NCBI RefSeq assembly: GCF_037893015.1
Contig: NC_133661.1
Coordinates: 188,740,491 to 188,804,490, forward strand
Direction of reading: 5' to 3'
DNA: 64,000 nt
Source of the DNA: Macrotis lagotis
Lineage: Eukaryota > Chordata > Mammalia > Peramelemorphia > Peramelidae
Position 1 is the stretch's first letter; each line of letters begins with the position of its first letter. Shown piece by piece: positions 48,985-60,575 of the stretch. A program made the position numbers and the translations under genes. The notes below the pieces were generated by a model, which did no database searches, had not been told where the DNA came from, and saw only the letters and a program-made list of their open reading frames with translations.

Positions 48985-50045
48985 TGTCTAATTATTTTAT
49001 GTTTTATTATTTTGTTATTTTTCAATTTTATAATTTCCTCCCCCAATCTCACTTCCCCCCCACACACAAAAGGCATTCTGATAGTCTTTACAATGCTCCC
49101 TCATTACATAATGGTCAAAATTTCATTCAGTAAGAGAAAAATCATACCCTTAATAGAAAAATAAGATATAAGAGATAGCAAAATTATGTAATATATAGGC
49201 TAACTTTATTAAATTATAGGTTATAGTCTATTTTTTTTCTTAAACTCCAGTTTTTTCCTCTAGTTACAGATGAAATCCTCTATCACAAATACCCCAGAAT
49301 TGTCCCTCATTTATGAAATGAGCAATTCCATTAAGACTGATTATCAACCCTATGATGCTGTTATGCTGTACAGTGTTCTTCTGGTTGTGCTCATCTCACT
49401 CAGCATCAGTTCATGCAAATCTTTCCAGGCTTCTCTGAATTCCCATCCCTACCTGTTTCTAGTAGAACAATAGCCTTTCATACCTTTCATGTACCCAATT
49501 TGTGAAGCTGTTCCCCAATTGATGGGCATTCACTCAGTTTTCAGTTCTTTGCCACCACAGAGCTGCTATGAATATATTTATAGAAGTAATGCTTTTACCC
49601 TCTTTCATAATTTATTCAGGGTATAGACCCAATAGTGGTATTGCTGGATCAAAGTGTATGCACATTTTTATTGCCCTTTGGGTGTAATTCAAAATTGCTC
49701 TCCAGAAAGGTTGGATAAGTTCACAGCTCCACCAACAATGTATTAATGTACAAGATTTCCCACATCATTTTCAACATTGATCATTATCCTTTTTGGTCAT
49801 ATTGGCCAGTATGAGAGGTGGTGAGGTGATACCTTAGAGATGCTTCAATTTGAAATTCTCTAATAAGTAGTGATTTAGAGCAATTTTTCATAGGACTATG
49901 GATCACTTTGATTTCCTCAGGTGTAATGTGCCTTTGCATATCCTTTGACCATTTGTCAATTGGGCAATGACTTGTTTATTTTTCAAAATTTGACTCAGTT
50001 ATCTGTATATTTTATAAATAAGTTCTTTGTCAGAAATACTAGTGG
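48985..50045 (-). mobile_element. 5'-truncated L1 3' end in right arm
   Basis: Counterpart of 22,050-23,150. Starts with TTTTCAATTTTATAATTTCC and ends at CAGAAATACTAGTGGCTCC, the same 5' truncation point as the left copy. Confidence 0.88.
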
Positions 50046-51010
50046 CTCCAGTTCCTTTTTTTTCAGCTCCGACACCTAATGACTATCCTCCCCCCAGCTT
50101 CTTAATATTATTAGTAGGAAGTGATTGGCATATCAAAACATGTTTTGGATCTCTATTATGTTGAGAGTGAGTATTTATCCAAAGGAATATATGCTTTTCA
50201 TATCACCATTTACAAGTAGTCAAATAGCATTCATTAGGTTTTTATGCCATGCTAGGCCCTATCCTAAGATTAAAAATATCATAAAAGGCAAAATCAATGT
50301 TCTTACCATAGAGGATCATATATGACATGCAAAAACCTTGTCAATATAAAATAAGTGTAAATGCAGAGCTATCTCAGAAGGAAGCTATTCTTCCTGCAGA
50401 GATTGGGATTGGATCTGAACTTTGATGGGAGCCAGTCAATTCAGGAGGCAGAGCTGAGGAAGGAATACTTTCCAGGGATAGGAGTCAGTCTGTGAAAAGA
50501 TAAATTCATCATCTTCAATATTATCCCCATTCTCTTACTTGTCTGATATCACCATGGGCAGTGACAGCAGGGCTCAAATATGGAATACCAAATTCCCCCA
50601 AAAGGCTTCCTTTTTAGAAAATAGAAAATGGGGGTTCACTCCATTCTGTACTATCTGCACTGCCTGTTCTTTAAAATTGTTTTGTTTGCTTGTTTGTTTT
50701 ATCTCATGGAACAAAGCAGCCCTTTGCCAGGGACCCCTTGATGGCCCTATTCTATAGATTTTTAAAATTGTTGTTTCCCTCCATTAGATCACAAGCTCCT
50801 TGAGGGAAAAAAATATATTTAATTGTATACCGAGTGATCAGCTAGATGCTTGGAACATAGTAAATACTTAATAAATTTTTCTTGGATTTGATTTGATTGA
50901 TGAAATGGAGGACTGTTTCTGAGGAAGAAGAAAAAAGAGCAATGAAAAGGATTAAATTATAGGAAGAGTTGAATGAGAGTGAAGGGTTTTATTTTGATGA
51001 GCTTTCAATG
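50046..51010. other. Older non-L1 segment of right arm
   Basis: Reverse-complement match of about 21,073-22,045, including GACCCCTTGATGGCCCTAT and GAGTGAAGGGTTTTATTTTG. L2-like and other old repeats; no gene. Confidence 0.75.
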
Positions 51011-51026
51011 TCATGCAGGGGATTTT

Positions 51027-51694
51027 TTAATTTTTTTATTGTTAAATATTTTATTTGAGTTTTGAGTTTTACAATTTTTCTCCCAATCTTACTTCCATCT
51101 CTCCATCCCCCATGGAAAGCAATATGTCTGTTTCCATGTTGTACATTGATCCAAATTGAGTGTGATGAGAGAGAAATCACATCCTTAAGGAAGAAACCAA
51201 AAGTATAAGAGATAACAAGATCAGACAATAAGATGTCTGCTTTTTTCTAAATTAAAGGTAATAGTACTTGAAATTTTTTCAAACTCTACAGCTCTTTATC
51301 TGGATACAGATGGTATTCTTCATTGCAGACTGCCCAAAATTGTCCCTGGTTGTTGCACTGATGGAATGAGCAAGTCCATCAAGTTTGAACGTCACCTCCA
51401 TGTTGCTGTTAGTGTATACAGTGTTTTTCTGGTTCTGCTCATTTCACTCAGCATCAGTTCATGCAAATCCCTTCAGGCTTCCCTGAATTCTCATCTCTCC
51501 TGGTTTCTAATATAACCATAGTTTTCCATGACATACATATACCACAGTTTGCTAAGCCATTCCCCATGTGAAGGACATTTACTTGATTTCCAATTCTTTG
51601 CCACCACAAAGAGGGCTGCTACAAATATTTTTGTAAAAGTGATGTTTTTACCCTTTTTCATCATCTGTTGAGGGTATAGACCCAATAGTTGTAT
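51027..51694 (-). mobile_element. L1 3' fragment found only in the right arm
   Basis: Reverse L1 3' end (TTTTACAATTTTTCTCCCAA, TGTTGCTGTTAGTGTATACA), truncated at GACCCAATAGTTG. Flanks TCATGCAGGGGATTTT (51,011-51,026) and TCATGCAGAGGATTTT (51,695-51,710) form a 16-bp target duplication. The left arm has a single copy of this site at 21,057-21,072 and no L1. Confidence 0.93.
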
Positions 51695-51710
51695 TCATGC
51701 AGAGGATTTT

Positions 51711-52260
51711 ATAATTCATCCTTCAGGAAATAGAAACCACTAGGGTTTGTAATGTGGAGGAATGATCTGATCAGACCTTAGCATTTTAAAACCACTTTGT
51801 CAGCATAATGGACAATGGATTTAAGTGGTAGGAGCCTAGAGAGAGACTTATAAAAGGGTAATGTTATATGTCAGTCATGAAATGATGAGGACATGCACCT
51901 GGGTGGCAATTATGGAAGTGGAAACAAAATTAAGGATCACAGATTAAAATATCAGTGGGATCTTAGAGGACATATGCACTATAATAACATCACTTTGCAA
52001 ATGAGAAACTGAAGGCCAAAGTGGTTGTGATCTTCAAGATCACATAGGTGGTATGCATTTTGTCCAATTTCGCCATTGGCTCCTACATTTCTTGATATAG
52101 GAGTAAGGCAGGAAAAAAATGGAATAAAGAATTTAAAAGTACCATGGCAACATAAACAATTCTTGTAGTCTAAAGCTAAAACCTATAATAAAAATTGATT
52201 TCTCTCATAGTCTTCTAAATGATTTCTGTAATTTTTTTTCTTTGCTTTTTTTTGACATAG
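51711..52260. other. L2-like and unassigned DNA of right arm
   Basis: 51,711-52,010 matches 20,739-21,056 in reverse (CTGATCAGACCTTAGCATTTT, L2-like). 52,010-52,260 is right-arm-only DNA with no recognised element; it ends in a long pyrimidine tract and ACATAG. Confidence 0.65.
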
Positions 52261-52422
52261 TTTCCAGACCAGATGACTTTGCCTTCTTCCTTTTATGGAT
52301 AATCTCAATTCCAGTTTCTTTAAGAGTCCTCCTCTTTTTTCATATACCACAATTATTTTGTTTGATCCAGAGATTGAGACTCCTTTTTCAAACCCATTCT
52401 ACTGACCTCATCTTGTTTCCAG
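52261..52422 (+). other. Exon-like segment between strong splice-site motifs
   Basis: Preceded by a pyrimidine-rich stretch ending TTTTTTTTGACATAG and followed by TTCCAG|GTAAGTAT, a near-perfect donor. The 162 bases (a multiple of three) are open in only one frame, giving SRPDDFAFFLLWIISIPVS and further hydrophobic sequence that resembles no protein I know. It could be a non-coding exon, an exon of an unseen gene, or chance. It lies in the part of the right arm missing from the left arm. Confidence 0.3.
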
Positions 52423-52830
52423 GTAAGTATTCCCTTTCTTGACCGTCTCCTGCATTCCCCTTCATGATTTCATGAGACATTATAATGGCTTGCTCTGAGA
52501 AATAGCTTTGTTCTGTGATCACAAAGTTTCCTTAGGGAATTATTTCCTAAGTAGCACTTAACTGCCATAATATAGTTTCCTTCTGATAAACAGTATAACT
52601 GAACATTTAAATCCCCCCACCCCACTGATTTCAACCATCATTAAAGCTGAATCATCTTTATCCTTCTATTCCTACCTTTCCTGAAGAGCTAGCTTACTAT
52701 CACAGTCCTCTGAGAAGAAAATTATCCTTCAGTATTCAAAGTCAGTATTTTTAAAAACTTTTGGAATCTTGACTATTAACACTTCTGGGATAGAGCTAAG
52801 AAGGCACTAAAACAAAGAAGATCCGGAAGA
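52423..52830. other. Right-arm-only DNA, unassigned
   Basis: No gene or known repeat recognised. It ends where GAAGATTCTTCCTAACTGG resumes the match to the left arm (about 20,712-20,735). Confidence 0.55.
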
Positions 52831-52839
52831 TTCTTCCTA

Positions 52840-53745
52840 ACTGGATTTCTTTTTTTACCTTTTCTTTTGTTATTTATTAATTTGTTTATTCATTCATTCA
52901 GTGATTCATTTATTTGCTTGTTTATTCATTTATTTATTTGTTTGTTTTTATTCATACATACATTCATATTTTTAAGTTACAAAATTTTCTTCAACTCTTC
53001 TTTTGTACACCCCCCTCAGCTGCAGACATTCAGGTTAGCATCGTACATACCCATTTTTAATAAACATGTTTACATATTAATCATTTTTGGTATGAGCAAT
53101 TAGGATTAAGGGAAAAGAGATACATAAGAGACAATTTTGTAAAGTGGTTATCATATTCTAAAGGTTTTTTTCAATTTTGTTGTTGTTTTGTTTTATTTTT
53201 ATTCCTCTAGATGATTGTCTTAGTTCTCTGAACCACTGAGAAGAGCTGCTTCCATCAAAGTTGATCATCTCAAAATGTTGCCTAACCAACTTTAAATAAA
53301 GCCTCTAAGCAGACTTTAAAACTCATAACCTATCAAAAAAAGAGTGAAAAAAGTTCTCATCTCAATTTATCATGGAGGAACTTCAATATAGGTCTGTCTC
53401 ACAAAAAGAGATCTTCAAAGGAAAACTCAAAGAAATATTTTAGTTAAATTTCAGAATTCTCAGATAAAGAAGAAGCAGCCTGAAAGAAGAAATTTAAATA
53501 CCATTTGGCCACAGTCAGGAATGTGCAGGACTTAGCAGCTTCAGCATTAAAAGATCAGGAACACGGAATATGATATTCCAAAAGACAAAGGAGTTTAGAT
53601 TAAAACCAAGAATTAACTAACCTGCAAAATTCAGCATATTATTTCAGGAGAAAGGATGGATTTTAATGAAATAGGGGGATTTCAAACTTATTAGATTAGA
53701 AATTCCAGAATTGAACAAAAAATGTAATTTTCCTAACCCTCTGAA
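52840..53745. mobile_element. 5'-inverted L1, right-arm copy
   Basis: About 52,850-53,230 is the reverse of an L1 3'UTR (ATTTATTTATTTGTTTG end, TTCTCTGAACCACTGAGAAG). About 53,270-53,700 is ORF1 sequence in the plus direction (AAAGAGATCTTCAAAGGAAA, GGAGAAAGGATGGATTTTAA). Mirror image of 19,800-20,690. Confidence 0.75.
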
Positions 53746-53861
53746 GTGCTGAGAGCAGCTGCATTCATAAAGCTGATCATCTCACAATGTTGTTGTTTTT
53801 AGTGTGTACATTGTTCTCTCAGTTCTCCTTCCTTTGCTCAGCATCAGATTCTATAACTTAT

Positions 53862-54595
53862 TCCATGCTTTTCACCTCACACCTCTTAGACTGACTAGTA
53901 TGACCAGAAAGAATAGGACAATGATCAATGCTGGAAGGGATTTGGGAAATCTGGGACATTACTATATTGTTGGTGGAAATGTGACTACATCCAACCCTTC
54001 TAGAGAGCAATTTGGAATTAAGCCCAAAGAGCAACAAAAACGTGCATACTTTTTGTTCCAGCAATAGCACGATTGGGTCTATACCTTGAAGAGATTATGA
54101 AAAATTTCTTCTACAAAAATATTCATAGCAACTCTGTGGTGGCAAAGAAATGGAAATTGAGTGAATGTCCATCCATTGGGGAATGGCTTAACCAAGTATG
54201 GTATAAGTATGTCATGGAAAACTATTGTTCTATTACAAACCCTGAGGGATGAGAATTCAGGGAAACTGGCAGAATTTGCATGAACTGATGCTGAGCAAAA
54301 TAAACTGTACCAGAAATAATATTTTACACCCTAACAGTAACATGGGAGTCATAATCAAACTTGATTGACTTGCTTGTTCCATAAGTGCAACAATCAGGGA
54401 CAGTTTTGGGGGTATCTGCGATGGAGAATACTATCTGTATCCAGAGAAAGACTTGTGAAGTTTGAACAAAGACCATATCCTTTAATTTAGAAAAAAGTAA
54501 TCTCATTATATAATTTTGCAGTCTCTTATATAGTAGGAGGAAAATTGTAAAGCTCAAAATAAATAAAACCTTTCTTTAAAAAAAATAAATAAATG
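53862..54595 (+). mobile_element. 5'-truncated L1 3' end
   Basis: Begins at CACCTCACACCTCTTAGACTG within ORF2, passes TCAAACTTGATTGACTTGC-like 3'UTR sequence and ends CTCAAAATAAATAAAACC with an A-rich tail. It abuts the outer end of the right inverted-repeat arm. Confidence 0.8.
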
Positions 54596-54599
54596 GTAA

Positions 54600-56798
54600 T
54601 GAAGAAGTAATCACAAAAAATAAAGTGTTATAATTTCAAAAAAAATATCTTGGCCCAGATGGATTTGCTTGTGAATTCCATCAAACATTCAAAGAACACT
54701 TCATTCCAATTCCATATAAACTCTTTTGAAAAATAGATGAAGATGATGGAACTCCACCTAATTCCTCGTATGACACCAATATGTTGCTGACACCTAAACC
54801 AGGAAGAGTCAAAACAGAGAAAGAAAATTATAGCCCAATTTCCCTATGTTTTCAAAAATCTAAAGTAAAATATCAGCAGTTTATCACTAGGATAACACAC
54901 TATGACCAAGCAGGATTTATTCCAGTATTGCAAGGTTGGTTCAATATTAGGAAAACTATCAGCATAATTGACTTTATCAATAAGAAACCTAACAGAAGTC
55001 ATATAATTATCTTAAGAGAAGCTGAAAAAGCCTTTGACAAAATGCAGCAACCCTTCCTACTAAAACATTAGAGAGAGTAGGAATAAAAGTATTGTTCCTT
55101 AAAATGATAAGCAGTATCTATCTGAAACAATCAATGAGCATTTTATGTAATGGCAATAAACTAGAATTATTCTCAATAAGATCAGAAATGAAACAAAGAT
55201 GCCCATTACCACCTCTACTATTCAATATTGTATTAAAAATGTTGGCTTCAGCAATAAGGCAAGAATTAGAAATGGGAAGGAAGAAATAAAACTCTCACTC
55301 TTTGCAGATAACATGATGTTATACCCAGATATTCCTAAATAATATAAAAATCTACTGAAAACTATTAACAACTTTAGCAAAGTTGCAGAATAAAAAATAA
55401 ACCCATATAAATCCTCAGAATTTCTTTATTTTACCAAGAAGATACAGTAGCAAGAGTTAGAAAGAGAAATCACATTTAAATTACCATCAGACAAAATAAA
55501 ATAATTGGGAGTATATCTGCCAAGGCAGACACAAAAATCTATGAAAGCAACTATAAAATACTTTTGAAACAAATAAAATCTGATATAATTATTAGGCAAA
55601 TATCAATTGATGATAGCTTGACTGACCTAATATAATAAATATGACAATTCTAAATTAAACAACTTATTTAGTGCGATAACGATCAAACTTCCAAAAACTT
55701 ACTATAGGGAGCTAGAAAAAAATTGTAACTAAATTCATATGGAGAAACAAAAAATCAAGAATATCAAGGGATTTAGTGAAAAAAAGCAAAAGAATGAAGT
55801 TAATATTTCCAGATCTATAATTATATTATAAAGTATCAGTCATCAAAACTGTCTGCTACTGGGTAAGAAATACAGTGGTGGATCAGTGGAATAGATTAGA
55901 TGCAAGAGCAGTAAATGATTATAGTAATCTGCTGTTTGATAAATCCAAAGAGTACAGCTGTTGGGATAAAATTTCTCTCTTTGATAAAAACTGCTGTGAA
56001 AATCAGAAGTTCATATGGCAGAAACTAGGATTAGACCAACATCTCACACCTTATACCAAGATAATATCAAAATGGCACCAGATTTAGACAGGGAAGACAA
56101 TATTATAAGTGAAGTAGGATTCAAAGGAATAGTTTATCTGTCAGATCTTTGGAAAGGAGACCAGTTTATGACCAAGGAAGAGATAGAGAACAATATAAAA
56201 AACTGGATAATTATGAACACATTAAATTAAAAAGTTTTGCATAAACAAAACTACGGCAGCATGAGTAAAAGGAATATAGTAAGTTGGGAAACAATTTTTA
56301 CCAGAAGTGTTTCAAAAATATATAGAGACCTCAGTCAAATTTATGAAAACATAAGCCATTCCCCAAATGACAAATGGTCAAAGGATATATACAAAGGTAA
56401 TTTTCAGATGAGAAAATCAAAGCTATCTTTAGTCATATGAAAAATTTCTCTAATTTATTACTGATTTGAGAAATGAAGTCTAAATCATCTCTGAGTTTAA
56501 GATTGGCCAGAAAGAATAATCATCAATGTTGGAGGAGATGTGAGAATTCTAGGACACTAATGCATTGTTGGTGGAGCTGTGAACTGACCTAGTCTTTCTA
56601 GACAGCAATTTGGAAATATTCTCAAAGGGCAATCAAAAACGTGTTTACTCTTTGATTCAGCAATACTCAGTCTATATCCTGAAGAATCATGAAAAAGTTA
56701 AAAATTCCATACGTACAAAAATATTCATAGTTGCTCTGTTTGTAGTGGAAATCAAGGGGAAATACATCAATTGGGGAATGGTTGAACAAATTGTGATA

Positions 56799-56846
<48 letters not shown>

Positions 56847-57345
56847 TATTATAACACTATTGTTCTATTAGACATTAAGAGGGATGGGATTTCAGAGAAG
56901 CCCGGAAAAATTTGCAGGAACTGATGCTGAGAGAGATGAACAGACCCAGAAGAAAACTGTACACCCTGTCAACAACATAGGAGTGATGATTGACCTTGAT
57001 GCACGTGCTGACTCCATCAGTGCAATAATCAGAGACACTTTTAGGGAACCTGTGGTAGAAAATACCATCTGTATCCAGAAAAGAACTATGGAGTTTAAAC
57101 AAAGACCAAAGATTATTATTTTCAAGTTTTAAAGGAAATCATCTTACTTTTCTATCTCTATTCTTTTCTTTCTTCCCTAAAGACATTGTTTTTTCTCTCA
57201 TCACATTCAATTTTGATATACATATGTACATGTCATGGAAACAAATGCAAAGACTATCAGACTGCCTTCTGTTGGGGGAAAGAGGAGGGGAGGGGGCAAG
57301 GAAAGAAAAGGAGGGAAAAAATGGTAAAATTCAAAACCTTACTAA
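54600..57345 (+). mobile_element. 5'-truncated L1 with RT and C-terminal ORF2
   Basis: ORF2 from just before the RT domain: [55 protein letters not shown] (54,780-55,290), an FADN-type catalytic region near 55,305, then the C-terminal region to a stop at 56,924 and a 3'UTR ending GGTAAAATTCAAAACC. The open pieces are remnants with several stops between. Confidence 0.85.
56803..56843. repeat. TG microsatellite
   Basis: About 20 TG units within the L1 ORF2 C-terminal region, at a place where related copies have TATATGTATGTCATGG-type sequence. Confidence 0.97.
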
Positions 57346-57415
57346 AATGATTGGTTGAAACTTCTATTGTATGTAATTGGATAGCACAATATTTACATTA
57401 AAAAATAATTTTGGG

Positions 57416-57574
57416 CAAGGCTAGCTGGCGCAGTGGATAAAGCACCGGCCCTGGAGTCAGGAGTACCTGGGTTCTAATCTGGTCTCAGTCACTTAATAAT
57501 TACCTAGCTGTGTGGCCTTGGGCAAGCCACTTAACCCCATTTGCCTTGCCAAAACTCTAAAAAAAGAAAAAGAA
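57416..57574 (+). mobile_element. tRNA-derived SINE
   Basis: GGCTAGCTGGCGCAGTGGAT, CCCTGGAGTCAGGAGTACC, TTAATAATTACCTAGCTGTG, TTGCCTTGCC and an A-rich tail. The next element was inserted into this tail. Confidence 0.9.
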
Positions 57575-57584
57575 GGGCAGAGGC

Positions 57585-57617
57585 AAGATGGCGACAGGAC
57601 AGAGCCAAGATGGCGAC
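57585..57617 (+). promoter_or_regulatory. Duplicated YY1-like motif at HAL1 5' end
   Basis: AAGATGGCGAC occurs at 57,585-57,595 and again at 57,607-57,617. In human L1 a single such site near the 5' end positions transcription start through YY1. Copy A keeps only one, in altered form (AAGATAGCAAC). Confidence 0.65.
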
Positions 57618-58338
57618 AAGAAGGGATCCAATTTTAGGAGCTCTCTAATAAAATTCATCAGCTAAGGACTCTAACTAAACTTTCGAGAGACAGAACCCAC
57701 AAAGGGACCCAGTGAGGCAGTTCTCCTACTCAAGGTAACCTGGAAAAGAGCAGAAAGGCTCTGCTCCCCGGGATCTGAGAGGCAGGCCGCCGGAGGGGTG
57801 GCCCACCAGAGCGAAAGAACTTCAGCCTCCTGGAGGCAGCCCCAGGGTTCTGGGAATCTCAACTCACAGCAGCGGGGGAGTCTCCTGAGCTGCACCCCGA
57901 GGAGCACCAGGCACAAAGTGGGGGAACAGCGGGAGACCTCTGCCAGAGCGGGCACATGGAGCCCAGCCCTCGGGGCCCACAGCCAGCAGCTTGGTCTTTC
58001 CCCAGCCCTGATCCAGGAAACAGAAGCAGGTGGAGCTGGTAAGCATGAGCCCCCAGGGCAGGAGCCCATTGAGCTGAGGGAGGGGAGTGAAGAGAAACTG
58101 AGCTCGGTCCTCTGCCCCTGGAACAGGACTCTGAGGCTCTGACCACATTCAGATCCTGATCGCAATCTAGGCCCCCCCATACAACAGCAGGGCCCGCCCA
58201 CCTCAGCCCCTTTGCAGAGGGGGGCACATATGGTCATTCACAGACCAGGAGGGAAGACAGAGCCTCACACACTGAGACCCTTGTGGGAGTGTCACAAAAG
58301 CTCAGGAAGCACCCCCAAACCAGGCCCAGGCTGGGAAA

Positions 58339-59335
58339 ATGAGCAAGCAGAGAAACAAAAGGAAGACTATTGAGAAATATTTTGCAAATGAGCCCAAGAA
58401 GGATCAAAATACTCAGTCTGAAGATGAGGAAGCACAAGCTCCTGCATCTAAAGACTCCAAGAAAAACAGAAATTGTGCTCGGGCTACGACAGAGCTCAAA
58501 AAAGACTTTGAAAATCAAATGAGGGAGTTGGAAGAAAAACTGGGAAAAGAAAGGAGAGAGATGCAGGAAAAACATGAAAATGAAGTCAGCAGCTTAGTCA
58601 AGGAAATACAAAAAAATGCTGAAGAAAATAGCATGCTAAAAACCAGCTTAGGTCAAATGGATAAAACAGTTCAAAGGAGAAGAATGCTTTAAAAAGCAAA
58701 ATTGGCCGGATGGAAAAAGAGATAAGAAAACTCTCTGAGGAGAACAAATCCTTCAGACAAAGAATAGAATTCAGGGACATTGATGAATTTACCAGAAATC
58801 AGGAATCAATACTTCAAAACCAAAAAAATGAAAAATTAGAAGAAAATGTGAAATATCTCATTGAAAAAACAACTGATATGGAAAACAGACTTAGGAAAGA
58901 TAATTTAAAAATTATTGGAATACCTTAAAGTCATGATCAGGAAAAGAGCCTTGACATCATTTTCAAAGAATTACTACAGGAAAATTGCCCTGATATTCTA
59001 GAAGCAGAGGGCAAAATGGAAATGGAGAGAATCCACTGATCCTGCAGAGAAAGAGATCCCAAAAAACCAACCCCTAAGAATATTATAGCCAAGTTCCAGA
59101 ACTCCCATGTTAAAGAGAAAATATTACAAGCAGCCAGAAGGACACAGTTCAAATATTGTGGAGCTGCAGTCAGGCTCACACAGGACTTAGCATCAACTAC
59201 ATTAGAAGCTCGTAGGGCTTGGAATACAATATACTGGAAGGCAAAGGAGCTTAGAACGCAGCCAAGAATGAACTACCCAGCAAGGCTGAATGTCCTCTTC
59301 CAGGGAAAAAGATGGCCTTTCAATAAACCAGGGTA
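58339..59335 (+). pseudogene. ORF1 of HAL1 copy B
   Basis: Starts MSKQRNKRKTIEKYFANEPK. The spacing from start to GKRWPFNKPG and stop (about 332 codons) is normal for L1 ORF1. The first frame is open for 117 codons through the coiled coil. Compared with copy A it lacks eight bases near 58,677, which shifts the frame; the reading then continues from 58,710 with KLEENVKYLIEKTTDMENR and NLKIIGIP, and a stop at 58,926. The C-terminal RNA-binding part is recognisable (KEKILQAARRTQF near 59,115). Confidence 0.85.
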
Positions 59336-59914
59336 ATTTCCTTTTGGAATGGCCAGAGCTGAACAGACGGTTTGATCTTCAGGTACAGGATTTAGGTGAA
59401 GCATGGAGATTGGAGGAGAGGGGGGAAATATGAGGGACTTAATGAGGATGAACTGCATGTATTCCTGCATAGAAAAATGACACCGATAATACTCATATGA
59501 ACCTTCTCAGTTAATAGAGTAGGTAGAGGGAGCTTTTACAGTTGAAGCACAGGAGAAAGCTAAATTCGAAGATAAAATATGGTGGAAAATGGAGTCAATA
59601 GAAAAAAAGGGAAATGGAATGGGAGAAAGAAAAAGGAGAGTGGGAACAGTCCAAAATATTTCACATAAGATTTTTTTTTTATTACAATGAGCTATTTCAA
59701 TGATATGGAAGGGGGGAGGCAAAGGGGAATGAGGGAACCTTTGCTCTCATCAGAGATGGCTAGGAGAGGAAACAGTATATATACTCAATGGGGTATAGAC
59801 ATCTGGAGTAAGAAGGAGAGGGCAGCAGGAGGAAGGGGTGGGGATGTGAATAAAGGAGGACAGGATGGACCATGGGGGGAGAGTGGTCAGATATAACACA
59901 CTTTCTTTCTTACT

Positions 59915-60575
59915 TCTTGCAAGGGGCTGGGATTGGAAGGCATGCCCATGGGCCTAAGGGGTGGCATGGGGGCTCAGGGCTTCTTGGCCCCAAGACCAGG
60001 GATCTGTCTGCTGAGCCAGTCAATGACCCTACAGCACAGTCAGAGTGAAAGGAGAGAGAAAATATAGTACATGGTAGTGGAGAAATAAGAAAGGAGGGAG
60101 TTGCGATCAGTAATGGCAACATTGGAAAAATATGAAAGTAACTTTTATGATGGACTTATCATAAAGAATGAGGTCCACCCATGACAGAATTGTTGGTGTT
60201 GGAACAAAGACTCAAGCACATTTTTGTTAATATTATTTGGGGGAGGGTGCAGGGCAAGTGGGGCTGGATGGCCTTCCTGGGGCCACATAGCAGGGCGAAC
60301 TTTGGGCTTCTGGGGCCGGATTTGGACCCGGGTGCTCCTGGCTCAAGGGCCAATGCTCTGTCTGCCACCCAGCCATCCCTACTATTATTACTATTTTATT
60401 TTATTTTGGGTCTTTTTTTTTCTTCTTTTTGGTTTTTGCAGGGCAGTGGGGATCGGGTGGCTTGCATGTCACATGGCTGGGTGATTGTTGGGTTTACGAG
60501 GCTGGATATGGGCTCAGGTGCTCGTGGCTCCAGGGCTGGTGCTTCATCCATTGCACCACCTGGCCATACCTACAA
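59915..60575 (-). repeat. SINE-derived modules iii, ii and i in HAL1 copy B
   Basis: Three reverse-oriented SINE-like modules at about 59,915-60,040, 60,232-60,390 and 60,432-60,575. The last is clearest: TTTTTGCAGGGCAGTGGGG, GGCTGGTGCTTCATCCATTG, CACCACCTGGCCATACC. Order, orientation and spacing match copy A. Confidence 0.83.

Larger units (their letters stand above)
47380..53862. repeat. Right arm of large inverted repeat
   Basis: Reverse complement of 19,655-24,775. It is longer (about 6.5 against 5.1 kb) because of an L1 insertion at 51,027-51,694 and a 0.8-kb segment (about 52,010-52,817) missing on the left. Shared L1 junctions at about 48,540, 48,985 and 50,045 show that the arms descend from one ancestral sequence. 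Confidence 0.9.

Noticed and set aside
57671-58237. Long open frames on both strands in the GC-rich region (188 aa minus, 114 aa plus), and their twins at 33,538-34,089
   Set aside because: They lie in the HAL1 5'UTR, occur in both copies as frame shadows of GC-rich DNA, and resemble no protein.
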